From contig CAWHAP010000015.1 in the NCBI GenBank assembly GCA_963827335.1, forward strand, positions 434,001 to 498,000: DNA of 64,000 bases, in the 5' to 3' direction. A program made the position numbers and the translations under genes. Below are positions 7,815-15,902 of the stretch, in pieces. Each line of letters begins with the position of its first letter. Position 1 is the first letter of the stretch. The notes under the pieces were generated by a model, which had not been told where the DNA came from, did no database searches, and worked only from the letters and a program-made list of their open reading frames with translations. This stretch comes from DASQMT01 sp963827335. Its GTDB lineage: Bacteria; Actinomycetota; Thermoleophilia; Solirubrobacterales; Solirubrobacteraceae.

Positions 7815-8990
7815 TCAAGCGCGCAGGCCCGCGAGCCGCGCGACCGCCTCGTCGATCACCGCGTCGCGCTTGCAGAAGGCGAAGCGGACGAGCGGGCGGC
7901 CGACCTCCTCGTCGTCGTAGAAGACGACCGTCGGCACCGCGACGACCCCCGCCCGCTCGGGCAGCGCGAGGCAGAACGCGCGGCCGTCCTCCTCCCCCAG
8001 CGGCCGGATGTCCGCGGTCACGAAGTAGGTGCCCGCGGGCGGGAAGACGTCGAAGCCGGCCGCCGCCAGGCCCGCGCAGAGGCGGTCGCGCTTGGCCTGC
8101 AGCTCGGCGCGGAAGGATTCGAAGTAGGCGTCCTCGAGCCCGAGCGCGTGGGCGATCGCGGGCTGGAACGGCGCACCGGACACGTAGGTGAGGAACTGCT
8201 TGGCCGTCTGCACGGCGCTGACGAGCGGCCGCGGCCCGGTGACCCATCCGATCTTCCAGCCCGTGAAGGAGAACGTCTTGCCCGACGAGGAGATCGTCAG
8301 CGTGCGCTCGGCCATCCCCGGCAGCGTGGAGAGCGGGACGTGCGGGCGGCCGTCGAACACGAGGTGCTCGTAGACCTCGTCGGTGATGGCGAGCACCCCG
8401 CGCTCGCGGCAGTGGCCGGCGACGAGCTCGAGCTCCGCGCGCGTGAACACCTTGCCGGTCGGGTTGTGGGGCGAGTTGAGCAGCACGGCGCGGGTGCGGC
8501 CGGAGAACGCGGCGGCCAGCGCCTCGGGGTCCAGCGCGTAGTCCGGCGGGCGCAGGACCACGGTGCGCCGCTCGGCGCCGGCGAGCGCGATGCAGGCGGC
8601 GTAGGAGTCGTAGTAGGGCTCGAAGGTCACGACCTCGTCGCCCGGCTCGCACAGCGCGAGCAGCGCAGCCGCGATCCCCTCCGTCGCCCCGGTGGTGACC
8701 AGGACCTCGCCGCCGTCCCAGTCGAGCTCGATCCCGTAGAAGCGGCGCTGGTGCGCGGCGATCGCCGCGCGCAGCTCGGGGATGCCCGGGCCGGGCGGGT
8801 ACTGGTTGATGCCCGCGCGCATCGCGGCGACGGCCGCCTCGCGCACCGACGCAGGCCCATCGGTGTCCGGGAAGCCCTGGCCGAGGTTGATCGCGCCCGT
8901 CCTGGCGGCCAGCGCCGACATCTCGGCGAAGATCGTCGTGCCGAAGCCGGCGAGCCTGCCGGTCAGGAGGGGGCGGGCCGGGGCGGCCAT
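7815..8990 (-). CDS. PLP-dependent class I/II aminotransferase, DapC/kynurenine-aminotransferase-like
   Basis: The 391-residue fold-type I aminotransferase shows INLGQGFPDTDGP near residue 33, NSPHNPTGKVF (about 165), DEVYEHLVFDG (about 195) and the PLP-lysine loop SSSGKTFSFTGWKIGW (about 228). These features place it with the MetC/YbdL/DapC-like group. Relatives include actinobacterial N-succinyl-diaminopimelate aminotransferase. Its position upstream of lysC and asd favours a diaminopimelate role, but this is inferred. Start 8990 was chosen because a TAGGCT box lies 7 nt upstream; the longer frame would run through the divergent promoter. It is divergent from crcB with only 24 nt between the start codons. 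Confidence 0.88.
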   Translation of the reverse strand: MAAPARPLLTGRLAGFGTTIFAEMSALAARTGAINLGQGFPDTDGPASVREAAVAAMRAGINQYPPGPGIPELRAAIAAHQRRFYGIELDWDGGEVLVTTGATEGIAAALLALCEPGDEVVTFEPYYDSYAACIALAGAERRTVVLRPPDYALDPEALAAAFSGRTRAVLLNSPHNPTGKVFTRAELELVAGHCRERGVLAITDEVYEHLVFDGRPHVPLSTLPGMAERTLTISSSGKTFSFTGWKIGWVTGPRPLVSAVQTAKQFLTYVSGAPFQPAIAHALGLEDAYFESFRAELQAKRDRLCAGLAAAGFDVFPPAGTYFVTADIRPLGEEDGRAFCLALPERAGVVAVPTVVFYDDEEVGRPLVRFAFCKRDAVIDEAVARLAGLRA

Positions 8991-8997
8991 CTCCAGG

Positions 8998-9007
8998 AGC
9001 CTATCCT
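8998..9007. promoter_or_regulatory. overlapping divergent -10 boxes for two leaderless genes
   Basis: On the minus strand, TAGGCT (8998-9003) lies 7 nt before the aminotransferase ATG. On the plus strand, TATCCT (9002-9007) lies 7 nt before the crcB GTG. The two hexamers share positions 9002-9003. The entire intergenic space is 24 nt, so both transcripts would begin at or next to their start codons. Confidence 0.7.
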
Positions 9008-9014
9008 CGCCGCC

Positions 9015-9410
9015 GTGCGCACCGACCGGCGGGAGCTCGCGGCGGTCTTCGCCGGCGGCTGCGCCGGCGCCGTCGCCCGCGCCCTGGTCGGGGAGGCGCT
9101 CGTGCACGATCCGGGGACGTGGCCGTGGGCGACCCTCGTCGTCAACGTCGCCGGCGCCTTCGCGCTGGGCTGGCTCGTCACCCGCCTGCAGGAGCGCGTG
9201 CCGCCGTCGCTGTACCGGCGCCCGCTGCTCGGCACCGGGCTGTGCGGCGCGCTCACCACGTTCTCGACGCTCCAGCTCGAGCTGCTGCAGCTGCTCGACG
9301 CGGACCGCGCCGGGCTCGCCGCGGCCTACGCCGCCGTGAGCCTCGCCCTCGGGCTCGCCGCCGTGGCGCTCGCGACGAACCTCGCCCGCGGCGGGCCGCT
9401 GCGCGCATGA
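9015..9410 (+). CDS. crcB: fluoride efflux channel subunit CrcB (first copy)
   Basis: This is a 131-residue, four-helix Fluc/CrcB protein: WATLVVNVAGAFALGWLV holds the conserved pore Asn in helix 2, and GTGLCGALTTFST holds the G-x-x-G-x-x-TTFST signature with the pore phenylalanine. CrcB proteins assemble as antiparallel dimers and export fluoride. The start is the GTG 7 nt after a TATCCT box. It overlaps the second crcB copy (ATGA), so the pair probably forms an obligate heterodimer with opposite insertion, as known for other paired Fluc genes. No fluoride riboswitch can fit in the 24 nt upstream gap. Confidence 0.93.
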   Translation: MRTDRRELAAVFAGGCAGAVARALVGEALVHDPGTWPWATLVVNVAGAFALGWLVTRLQERVPPSLYRRPLLGTGLCGALTTFSTLQLELLQLLDADRAGLAAAYAAVSLALGLAAVALATNLARGGPLRA

Positions 9411-9772
9411 GCCTCCCCGTGCTCGCCGGGATCGCGGTGATCGGCGGCCTCGGCGCCGTCGCCCGCCTGCTGCTCGACGCCGCGGTCTCGGCGCGCGCCG
9501 GGCGCGGGTTCCCGTGGGGCACGCTCGCGGTCAACCTGTCGGGGGCGTTCGCGCTGGGGACCGTCGCGGGCGCGGCGCTCGGCGACGACGCGACGCGCCT
9601 GCTCGGCACCGGGTTCCTCGGCGCCTACACGACGTTCAGCACGTGGATGCTCGAGACGCACCGCCAGGCGGAGGACGGCGGCTTCGCGGCCGCGGCGCTC
9701 AATATCGGCGCGAGCCTCGCGCTCGGGCTCGCGGCGGCGTGGGCCGGCCGCCGGGTGGGTCTGGCGCTGTGA
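9407..9772 (+). CDS. crcB: fluoride efflux channel subunit CrcB (second copy)
   Basis: The 121-residue paralogue of the preceding gene has WGTLAVNLSGAFALGTVAG (pore Asn) and GTGFLGAYTTFSTW (TTFST motif). It lacks the basic N-terminal extension of copy 1 (RTDRRELAAV), which is the kind of charge difference expected if the two subunits insert in opposite orientations. Its ATG overlaps the stop of copy 1, and its TGA overlaps the GTG of the DUF190 gene, so all three are translationally coupled. Confidence 0.93.
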   Translation: MSLPVLAGIAVIGGLGAVARLLLDAAVSARAGRGFPWGTLAVNLSGAFALGTVAGAALGDDATRLLGTGFLGAYTTFSTWMLETHRQAEDGGFAAAALNIGASLALGLAAAWAGRRVGLAL

Positions 9773-10794
9773 CGCACGACGCGCTCAAGCTCACGCTGTA
9801 CTTCGGCGAGCGCGACCGCGACGGCGGGCGGCTGCTGGCCGACACGGCGATGGCCGCGTTCGCGGACCGCGGGCTGCGGGCTGCCGTGCTGCTGCGCGGC
9901 ACCGAGGGGTTCGGCGTCCGCCATCACCTGCGCACGGACCGGCTGCTGACCCTGTCGGACGACCTGCCCGCGGTGGCCGTCGCGATCGACCGCCCCGCAC
10001 CGATCATGGCCGCCGCGCAGGAGGCCGCCGCGCGCCCCGGCGGCGGCCTGATCACGCTCGAGCGCGCCGTCACCGGCATGCCGCCCACGGCCGAGGACGA
10101 GGAGGTCAAGCTGACGGTGCAGCTCACGCGCGGCGCGCGCGCCGGCGGCCGCCCCGCGCACGTGGCCCTCGTCGCCGCGCTGCGGCGCCACGGCGTCGCC
10201 GGGGCCAGCGTGCTCCTGGGCGTCGACGGCGCCGCGCACGGGCGCCGCCGCCGCGCGCGCTTCGCCGGTGCGAGCGGCCACGTGCCGGTGCTCGTCGTGT
10301 CCGTCGGCGCCGCCGGGCCGATCGCGCGCGCCCTCGCCGAGCTCGACGCCGAGCTGGGCGATCCGCCGCGGACGCTCGAGCGGGTGCGCGTGTGCAAGCG
10401 CGACGGCGTGCGCCTCGCCGCTCCGCACGACGCGCCCGGCGGCTGGGTGAAGCTCACGGTCGTGTGCGGCGAGCAGTCGCGCCACGCGGGCCGGCCGCTC
10501 GCGGACGCCCTGGTGCGCGGGCTCCGCGCCGGCGGCGCGGCCGGCGCCACCGCGCTGCGCGGCGTCTGGGGCTACCACGGCGAGCACGACCCGCACGGCG
10601 ACCGGCTGCTGCAGCTGCGCCGGCGCGTGCCCGTGCTCGTCACCACCGTCGACACGCCGGAGCGGTCGGCGTCGGCGTTCGCGCTCGCCGACCGCCTCAC
10701 CGCGACGGACGGGCTCGTGCTCTCCGAGCGCGTCCCGGCCTTCCTCGCCTCGGGCCCCGGCGTCTCGGTCGGCGCGCTCGAGCTCGGCGCCTAG
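9769..10794 (+). CDS. triple DUF190 (PII-like fold) protein coupled to crcB
   Basis: The 341-residue protein consists of three tandem DUF190 units of about 105 residues. Each opens with a K-L-T-V-x-F/C-G-E strand (ALKLTLYFGERDRDGGRLL, VKLTVQLTRGARAGGRPAH, VKLTVVCGEQSRHAGRPL) followed by a hydrophobic GxxGATxLRGxxG segment. DUF190 proteins are usually single-domain, adopt a GlnB/PII-like fold that works as a trimer, and are often next to crcB. A covalent trimer would be formed here by fusion. The middle unit is the most diverged (LGVDGAAHGRRRRARF in place of RGxxGxG). The GTG start overlaps the crcB stop. The role in fluoride export is inferred from linkage only. Confidence 0.88.
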   Translation: MTHDALKLTLYFGERDRDGGRLLADTAMAAFADRGLRAAVLLRGTEGFGVRHHLRTDRLLTLSDDLPAVAVAIDRPAPIMAAAQEAAARPGGGLITLERAVTGMPPTAEDEEVKLTVQLTRGARAGGRPAHVALVAALRRHGVAGASVLLGVDGAAHGRRRRARFAGASGHVPVLVVSVGAAGPIARALAELDAELGDPPRTLERVRVCKRDGVRLAAPHDAPGGWVKLTVVCGEQSRHAGRPLADALVRGLRAGGAAGATALRGVWGYHGEHDPHGDRLLQLRRRVPVLVTTVDTPERSASAFALADRLTATDGLVLSERVPAFLASGPGVSVGALELGA

Positions 10795-11108
10795 CGCGCG
10801 CCGAGGCGGCGGTCGAGCTCCTCGCGCACCGCTCGCCGCACGTCCTCGAACGAGGCGTCCAGGTTGCGCTCCACGCGGTCGACCTCCGACCGGAGCCGGC
10901 GGTCGGCCTCGTCGCCGGCGTAGCTCGCCGCCAACGCGGCAGCGCCGACCAGGATCGCGGTCTGGACGAGCAGTGCGACGAGCAGCGCCGGCCACAGCCG
11001 CCGGCGGTAGCTGCTGCCGCACCAGGGGCAGTGGCGGTCGCCCGTGTAGGCGAGCGTGCTGCAGCGTGGACACACCTTCTGGACGGCCTCGCCGGGTGCC
11101 TGGCGCAT
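10791..11108 (-). CDS. small zinc-ribbon membrane protein
   Basis: The 105-residue protein has an N-terminal zinc ribbon (CPRC...CPWC, residues 13-32), one transmembrane helix (WPALLVALLVQTAILVGAAA, about 39-60) and a charged helical C-terminus (SEVDRVERNLDASFEDVRRA) likely to form a coiled coil. It would sit in the membrane with the ribbon in the cytoplasm. The ATG is preceded by TAGCCT at 6 nt. It converges on the DUF190 gene with shared CTAG stop bases and diverges from the cupin gene 42 nt away. No function is recognised. Confidence 0.75.
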   Translation of the reverse strand: MRQAPGEAVQKVCPRCSTLAYTGDRHCPWCGSSYRRRLWPALLVALLVQTAILVGAAALAASYAGDEADRRLRSEVDRVERNLDASFEDVRRAVREELDRRLGAR

Positions 11109-11150
11109 GCCGCGAGGCTAGAAGGTCGGTCTGCTCTTTACCCTGCCCGC

Positions 11151-11693
11151 ATGTCGATTCCCGAGGCATCCATCGAGGAGACGCCCGCCGGCCGCGCCCC
11201 CGCCGGCCCTGGCTGGTTCGTGCTCAACCTCGCCGGCGCGCGCGGGTTCCAGACGCCGGGTCACGGCGTGTTCTGCCCCTTCGAGGCCCCCGATGCGCAC
11301 TTCCCCGAGTACGGGATCAACGTCCACGTGCTCGGGCCGGGCGAGCGCTCGGCGCTCTACCACCACGAGGAGGCGCAGGAGGACTTCCTCGTCCTCGCGG
11401 GTGAGTGCGTCGCCGTCGTCGAGGAGCACGAGCGGCTGCTGCGCCAGTGGGACTTCCTGCACTGCCCGGCGGGCACCGCGCACGCCTTCGTCGGCGCCGG
11501 CGAGGGCCCCTGCGCGATCCTCATGACCGGCTCGCGCCAGGGCGACGGGCCGACCCAGTACCCCGTCAGCGAGGCCGCCGCGCGCCGCGGGCTCTCGGTC
11601 CCCGTGCCGACGGAGGGCGCGCGCGACGCCTACGAGCGGGCCGGCTGGTCGCGCGAGAGCCTGGAGGTGCCGATGCCCTGGCCCGAGGCCTAG
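11151..11693 (+). CDS. cupin-domain protein
   Basis: The 180-residue single-domain cupin has motif 1 as GERSALYHHEEAQEDFLVLAGE and motif 2 as DFLHCPAGTAHAFVG (metal-binding His, Glu and His present; quoted in parts). The C-terminal tail GWSRESLEVPMPWPEA is typical of stand-alone actinobacterial cupins of unknown substrate. Start 11151 follows TACCCT by 6 nt. An earlier in-frame start is absent. It could be a sugar isomerase-like or sensing cupin; nothing in the neighbourhood decides this. Confidence 0.8.
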   Translation: MSIPEASIEETPAGRAPAGPGWFVLNLAGARGFQTPGHGVFCPFEAPDAHFPEYGINVHVLGPGERSALYHHEEAQEDFLVLAGECVAVVEEHERLLRQWDFLHCPAGTAHAFVGAGEGPCAILMTGSRQGDGPTQYPVSEAAARRGLSVPVPTEGARDAYERAGWSRESLEVPMPWPEA

Positions 11694-11695
11694 GC

Positions 11696-12946
11696 TCAGG
11701 CCGCGGCGCGCAGCGCCAGCTCGCCGGCGGTCCCGGCGAGCGCAGGCGCCAGGTCGCCGCGCCCCACGACGTCGAGCCGCTCCAGGCCGAGCCAGCCCGC
11801 CATCGACTCGAGCTCGGTGCGCAGCGCCTCGGCGGTCTCCGGCGGCGCATCCGGCTCGGCGTGCGCGGCCTGCACCCGCAGCGCGCCGCCCTGCCGGTCG
11901 GCCTTGAGGTCGACGCGGGCGACGAGCCGGTCGCCGAGCAGGAACGGGAGCACGTAGTAGCCGTGCACCCGCTGCGGCGCGGGCACGTAGATCTCGATCC
12001 GGTAGCGGAAGCCGAAGATCCGCTCCACCCGCGGGCGCTCCCAGACGAGCGAGTCGAACGGGCCGATCAGCGCCCGCGCGTCGACGCGGCGCGGCAGCCG
12101 CGCCGCGGGGTCGAGGTAGCCCGGGTTGCGCCAGCCCTCGACGGCGACCGCCAATAGCTCCCCGGCCTCGACCAGCTCGCCGATCCGGTCCCCGGTGCCG
12201 GCCGCGGGGAGCCGGAAGTAGTCGCGCAGGTCGCGCTCGGAGGCGATGCCCAGCGAGCGGGCGGCCACGCGCAGCAGGATCCGCTGCGCCTCGTCGAGCG
12301 GCGGGGTCGGCGTCGCGATCACCTCCGCCGGCAGCACCCGCTCCGGCAGGTCGTAGAGCCGCTCGAACCCGCGCCGGCGCGCCGAGGTGATCTGCCCGCT
12401 CCAGAACAGGAACTCGAACGCGCGCTTGACGTCGCTCCAGTCCCACCACGGACCCGTCCGCTTGGGTCGCTCGTGCTCGAGCACCTCGCTCGCCGCGACG
12501 GGCCCGCGGTCGCGGACCTCCTCGAGCACCTGCGCCACGAGGTCGGGGCGCTCCTCGTTGACCCGGCGCATGCCGCCCCAGGCGTCGTCGCCGGCGCGCG
12601 CCATGCGCCAGCGCAGCGCCGGCTGGAGCCCGACGGGGATGAGCGAGGCCTCGTGGCCCCAGTACTCGAACAGGCGCCGCGGGGCGTAGTGCGCGGCGCG
12701 GTCGAGCAGCGCCTTGTCGTAGGGCCCGTTGCGCGCGAACAGCGGCAGGTAGTGCGCCCGCTCGAGCACGTTGACCGAGTCGATCTGGACGAGGCCGACG
12801 CGGTCGAACAGCCGTCGCACCGCCCACCCGGTGGGCGCCCCGGCGGGCCGCGCGTCCGCGAACCCCTGCGCGGCGAGCGCGATCCGGCGGGCCTGCGCGG
12901 CGGAGAGGCGCTCACGTGGGCGGCGGGCGGCGGGCATGGCGCGCAT
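11696..12946 (-). CDS. winged-helix DNA glycosylase-like protein, YcaQ/AlkX family
   Basis: The protein of about 416 residues matches the HTH_42 (YcaQ) family: QIDSVNVLERAHYLPLFAR near residue 50 holds the QxD motif of the catalytic site, followed by YEYWGHEASLIP-like FEYWGHEASLIP. VWERPRVERIFGFRYRIEIY near residue 285 and LVARVDLKADR near 325 complete the fold. E. coli YcaQ and Streptomyces AlkX-type enzymes unhook DNA interstrand crosslinks. I chose ATG 12946; a TTG 12 nt upstream and an ATG 9 nt downstream are also possible. It converges closely on the cupin gene (2 nt between stops). Confidence 0.85.
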   Translation of the reverse strand: MRAMPAARRPRERLSAAQARRIALAAQGFADARPAGAPTGWAVRRLFDRVGLVQIDSVNVLERAHYLPLFARNGPYDKALLDRAAHYAPRRLFEYWGHEASLIPVGLQPALRWRMARAGDDAWGGMRRVNEERPDLVAQVLEEVRDRGPVAASEVLEHERPKRTGPWWDWSDVKRAFEFLFWSGQITSARRRGFERLYDLPERVLPAEVIATPTPPLDEAQRILLRVAARSLGIASERDLRDYFRLPAAGTGDRIGELVEAGELLAVAVEGWRNPGYLDPAARLPRRVDARALIGPFDSLVWERPRVERIFGFRYRIEIYVPAPQRVHGYYVLPFLLGDRLVARVDLKADRQGGALRVQAAHAEPDAPPETAEALRTELESMAGWLGLERLDVVGRGDLAPALAGTAGELALRAAA

Positions 12947-13001
12947 CGTGCCACGCAAGTGCGGGTAACAGTCGCGTCACCAGGGGAGAACGACGAAGGG
13001 G

Positions 13002-14438
13002 ATGGAGATGTCGTCGCCGGCCGCCGTGGCTGCGGAAGATCGCCCGCGCCGCAAGCTCTACACGCAGCTGTGGTTCTGGGTGCTGATCGCGATCGCGGCG
13101 GGCATCGCGTTCGGGCTCGTCCTGCCCGACACCGCGGAGAAGGCGAAGTGGCTCGCCGACGCGTTCATCCAGATCATCAAGGCCGTCACCGGACCGGTGA
13201 TCTTCGTCACGGTCGTGATCGGCATCGCGTCGATCGGCGACCTGGCCAAGGCCGGGGGCCTGGCCGCGAAGGCGCTCATCTACTTCTTCGCCATGACGGT
13301 CACCGCGCTCGCGCTCGGGCTGATAGCCGGCAACCTGATCGCCCCGGGCAGCGGGTTCGAGGGGCAGCCGGACGCCGCGGCGCAGGCCGACGCCAAGGAG
13401 TCGATCGGCGAGGCGGGCGAGCAGGGCGTCGTCCCCTTCATCCTCGACGACGTCCTCCCGACCTCGTTCGTGTCGCCGTTCGTCGAGAACGAGATCCTCC
13501 GCATCCTCGTGCTCGGCATCCTCACCGCCGCGGCGATCTCGTTCCTCGCCGAGAACGAGCGCAAGAAGGTGGTCGGCGTGTTCGAGGTGCTCGCCCGGAT
13601 CATCTTCGGCGTCATCCGGATCGTCATGTGGGTCGCGCCGATCGGCGCGTTCGGCGGCATGGCCTACACCGTCGCCGTCTTCGGATCCGCGTCGCTCGCC
13701 AACCTCGGCCTGCTGATGGTCACGTTCTGGGGCACCTGCGCGGTGTTCGTGTTCGGCATCCTCGGGCTCGTGGCGCGGCTGAGCGGCTTCAGCATCCTCC
13801 GCTTCATCCGCATGATCCGCGACGAGCTGCTGATCCTCGTCGGCACGTCCTCGTCCGAGACGGTCCTGCCGCGGCTGCTGGCCAAGCTCGAGGCCGCCGG
13901 CGCATCGCGCCAGAGCGTCGGCATGGTGATCCCGACGGGCTACTCGTTCAACCTCGACGGCACGTGCATCTACCTCACGCTGGGTGCGCTGTTCATCGTG
14001 CAGGCGGCCGGCGAGAGCCTGTCGATCGGCGAGCAGATCGCGCTCGCGAGCCTGATGATCCTCACGTCGAAGGGGGCGGCCGGCATCTCCGGCGCCGGCC
14101 TGGTCACCCTCGTGGCCTCGCTGCAGGCGTTCGGCGGCACGTTCTTCACCGCCGAGGCGATCGCCGTCGGCATCGCGCTCGTGGTCGGCATCGACCGGAT
14201 CATGAGCGAGGGCCGCGCGCTCACGAACTGCATCGGCAACGGCGTCGCCACGATGGTGATCGCCAAGTGGGTCGGGGAGCGCGACGACGAGCGCTTCCAG
14301 GAGGTGCTGCGCAACCCGAGCATCGTCGAGGAGGCGACGGAGCGCGCGCTGCGCGGCGAGGCGATCGAACGCGAGGGGGGCCGCGTGGGCGGCCGCTTCG
14401 AGCGCGACCGCGAGCGGGAGCTGGTCCTCCCCGGCTAG
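13002..14438 (+). CDS. dctA: dicarboxylate/amino acid:cation symporter, DctA/GltP (DAACS) family
   Basis: The 478-residue membrane protein has about eight transmembrane helices plus the two re-entrant hairpins of the family. HP1 contains the serine-rich TSSSETVLPRLL, TM7 has GYSFNLDGTCIYLT (NMDGT-type sodium site), and HP2 has TSKGAAGISGAG. It imports C4-dicarboxylates or acidic amino acids with Na+ or H+. The C-terminal tail from about residue 430 is unusually charged (ERALRGEAIEREGGR). The ATG at 13002 follows GACGAAGGGG. It converges on the DUF4395 gene with CTAG shared stops. Confidence 0.9.
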   Translation: MEMSSPAAVAAEDRPRRKLYTQLWFWVLIAIAAGIAFGLVLPDTAEKAKWLADAFIQIIKAVTGPVIFVTVVIGIASIGDLAKAGGLAAKALIYFFAMTVTALALGLIAGNLIAPGSGFEGQPDAAAQADAKESIGEAGEQGVVPFILDDVLPTSFVSPFVENEILRILVLGILTAAAISFLAENERKKVVGVFEVLARIIFGVIRIVMWVAPIGAFGGMAYTVAVFGSASLANLGLLMVTFWGTCAVFVFGILGLVARLSGFSILRFIRMIRDELLILVGTSSSETVLPRLLAKLEAAGASRQSVGMVIPTGYSFNLDGTCIYLTLGALFIVQAAGESLSIGEQIALASLMILTSKGAAGISGAGLVTLVASLQAFGGTFFTAEAIAVGIALVVGIDRIMSEGRALTNCIGNGVATMVIAKWVGERDDERFQEVLRNPSIVEEATERALRGEAIEREGGRVGGRFERDRERELVLPG

Positions 14439-14908
14439 GCCGCGCGCCGCGCCCAGATGTCGCCGCACTCCGCGCAGATCTCCTGCGGGACGAGGCCGGC
14501 GCGCATGAGCACGCCGAAGATCTGGCAGCCGAGGCAGAAGGCGAGCACGGCCTCGAGCGACGCCGCCGCGACGAGCAGCACGAGCAGGGCGCCGACGACG
14601 GTGCCGGCGCCCAGCGCGTAGGCGACGACCGCGGCGGTCGTGATCGCCGCGCCCATGCCCTGCGCGAAGCGCTTGGGCGGCCCGGGGACGTCCCGCGGCG
14701 GGCCGAGCCGCGGCGCGATCACGCGGCTCGCGAGCGCGGCGAGCGGGGACAGCCGCGGGCCGGTGAGCACGCGCGCCCAGAAGCCGTAGGCGAGCGGGAT
14801 CACGAGCCAGTGGGCCGGCGCGAGCAGGGCGACGAGGCCGGCGAGCGCGACGACGCCGGCCACCACGCGGGCCGCCTTCTCGTTGACCGTGCGCGGGAAG
14901 CCGATCAC
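14435..14908 (-). CDS. DUF4395 membrane protein with cysteine pairs
   Basis: The 157-residue protein begins MIGFPRTVNEKAARVVAGVV (GTG start), which is the typical DUF4395 opening, and has four hydrophobic helices. Near residue 125 is the CLGC motif (AFCLGCQIFG) and at the C-terminus CAECGD. DUF4395 proteins are often linked to thioredoxin-fold genes, and here the GTG overlaps the stop of a DsbA-like gene. This suggests a membrane partner in thiol-disulfide exchange, but the function is not established. Confidence 0.85.
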   Translation of the reverse strand: MIGFPRTVNEKAARVVAGVVALAGLVALLAPAHWLVIPLAYGFWARVLTGPRLSPLAALASRVIAPRLGPPRDVPGPPKRFAQGMGAAITTAAVVAYALGAGTVVGALLVLLVAAASLEAVLAFCLGCQIFGVLMRAGLVPQEICAECGDIWARRAA

Positions 14909-15825
14909 GGGCCCACGATCCCTTCGTGCCCCGCGCCGCCCGCCGGGCGGAGGTGCCAGAGCGCGCCGCCGCCGATCGACTCGCGCCGCACGGTCCCGTC
15001 GGCGGCCGCTCCGATCAGCGCCGTCTCGGCCGCGCGGTCGTCGGGCGGGGTGAGGTGCGGGGCCATCACGGCGGCGACCTCGCGGGTGGTCAGCGGATAC
15101 GGGAACGCGCGCAGGATCTCGCCGACGTCCTCGCCCGGCGGCCGGCGCTCGAGGCCCGGATCGAGGTTGGCGATGACGACGTCGTAGGCCTCGACGGGCT
15201 GGTACCCGCCGGCCTCGAGGGTGCGACCGTCGCGGTGCGCGAAGAGCAGCGAGGGCGCCGTGTAGCGCACCGCGCCGTCCGTGTCGGCGGCCTTGCCCTG
15301 GAACTCGGTCGGGCTGCCCGCGGCGGTCCGCACGAGCGCCCGGTCCTCCTGGTAGGCCGCCTCGGTGGCGGGATCGCCGATCGCGGCGAGCACCGCGTCG
15401 GCGTCGACCTGCGGGGCGCGGGCGAGCGCGGCGCGGAGGCCCTCGTCGGTGTCGAACAGCGTCGTGGTCGTGAAGCGCGCGAGCTGCAGCGCGCGGAAGA
15501 CGGGCAGCGCGGCCGCGGGATCCAGCAGGCGCGCGGCGACGATCGCGCGGCAGGCGCGGCCGGTGCCGATGTTGCGCTCCCGTGGCTGCGTGTCGAACGG
15601 CATCCCGAGCCGGCGGAAGGTGCGGTGGTATCCGAGGACGTTGCTCCCCGGCGAGTAGCCGCGCGCGTCGTAGTCGGCGCTCGTCTCGGCGAGCCCGATC
15701 AGCGCGAGGCGCCACGCGAGCTGGTCGCCGTAGCGCCACTGCAGGACCGCATGGTGCGGCGCGGCCGAGTACGCCCAGGGGCAGCCGGGGTCCGAGACGT
15801 GGGTGACGGTGATCGTTGCGCTCAC
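14905..15825 (-). CDS. DsbA-family (FrnE/HCCA-isomerase-like) thioredoxin-fold protein
   Basis: The 306-residue protein has the thioredoxin-fold entry SDPGCPWAYSAAPH at residues 11-24. The active site has a single cysteine (GCPW) rather than CxxC, as in FrnE-like and 2-hydroxychromene-2-carboxylate isomerase-like proteins. The late strand VPxTPTEF-like region reads AGSPTEFQGKAADTDG. There is no signal peptide, so it is cytoplasmic. Start GTG 15825 follows TAGCGT by 8 nt, consistent with a leaderless mRNA. It is coupled to DUF4395. A redox or glutathione/mycothiol-linked role is likely, but the substrate is unknown. Confidence 0.8.
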   Translation of the reverse strand: MSATITVTHVSDPGCPWAYSAAPHHAVLQWRYGDQLAWRLALIGLAETSADYDARGYSPGSNVLGYHRTFRRLGMPFDTQPRERNIGTGRACRAIVAARLLDPAAALPVFRALQLARFTTTTLFDTDEGLRAALARAPQVDADAVLAAIGDPATEAAYQEDRALVRTAAGSPTEFQGKAADTDGAVRYTAPSLLFAHRDGRTLEAGGYQPVEAYDVVIANLDPGLERRPPGEDVGEILRAFPYPLTTREVAAVMAPHLTPPDDRAAETALIGAAADGTVRRESIGGGALWHLRPAGGAGHEGIVGP

Positions 15826-15902
15826 AATCTTCCACGCTAGCGAAGTGGGTTCGCCGGCTCCCGTGTGGCGCTCACGGCGGGTCGGCTGCCGCTGTGCCGA
15901 GC

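Noticed and set aside
8991..9014. Fluoride riboswitch upstream of crcB
   Set aside because: The gap is only 24 nt and is used by two promoters; no riboswitch fold can fit.
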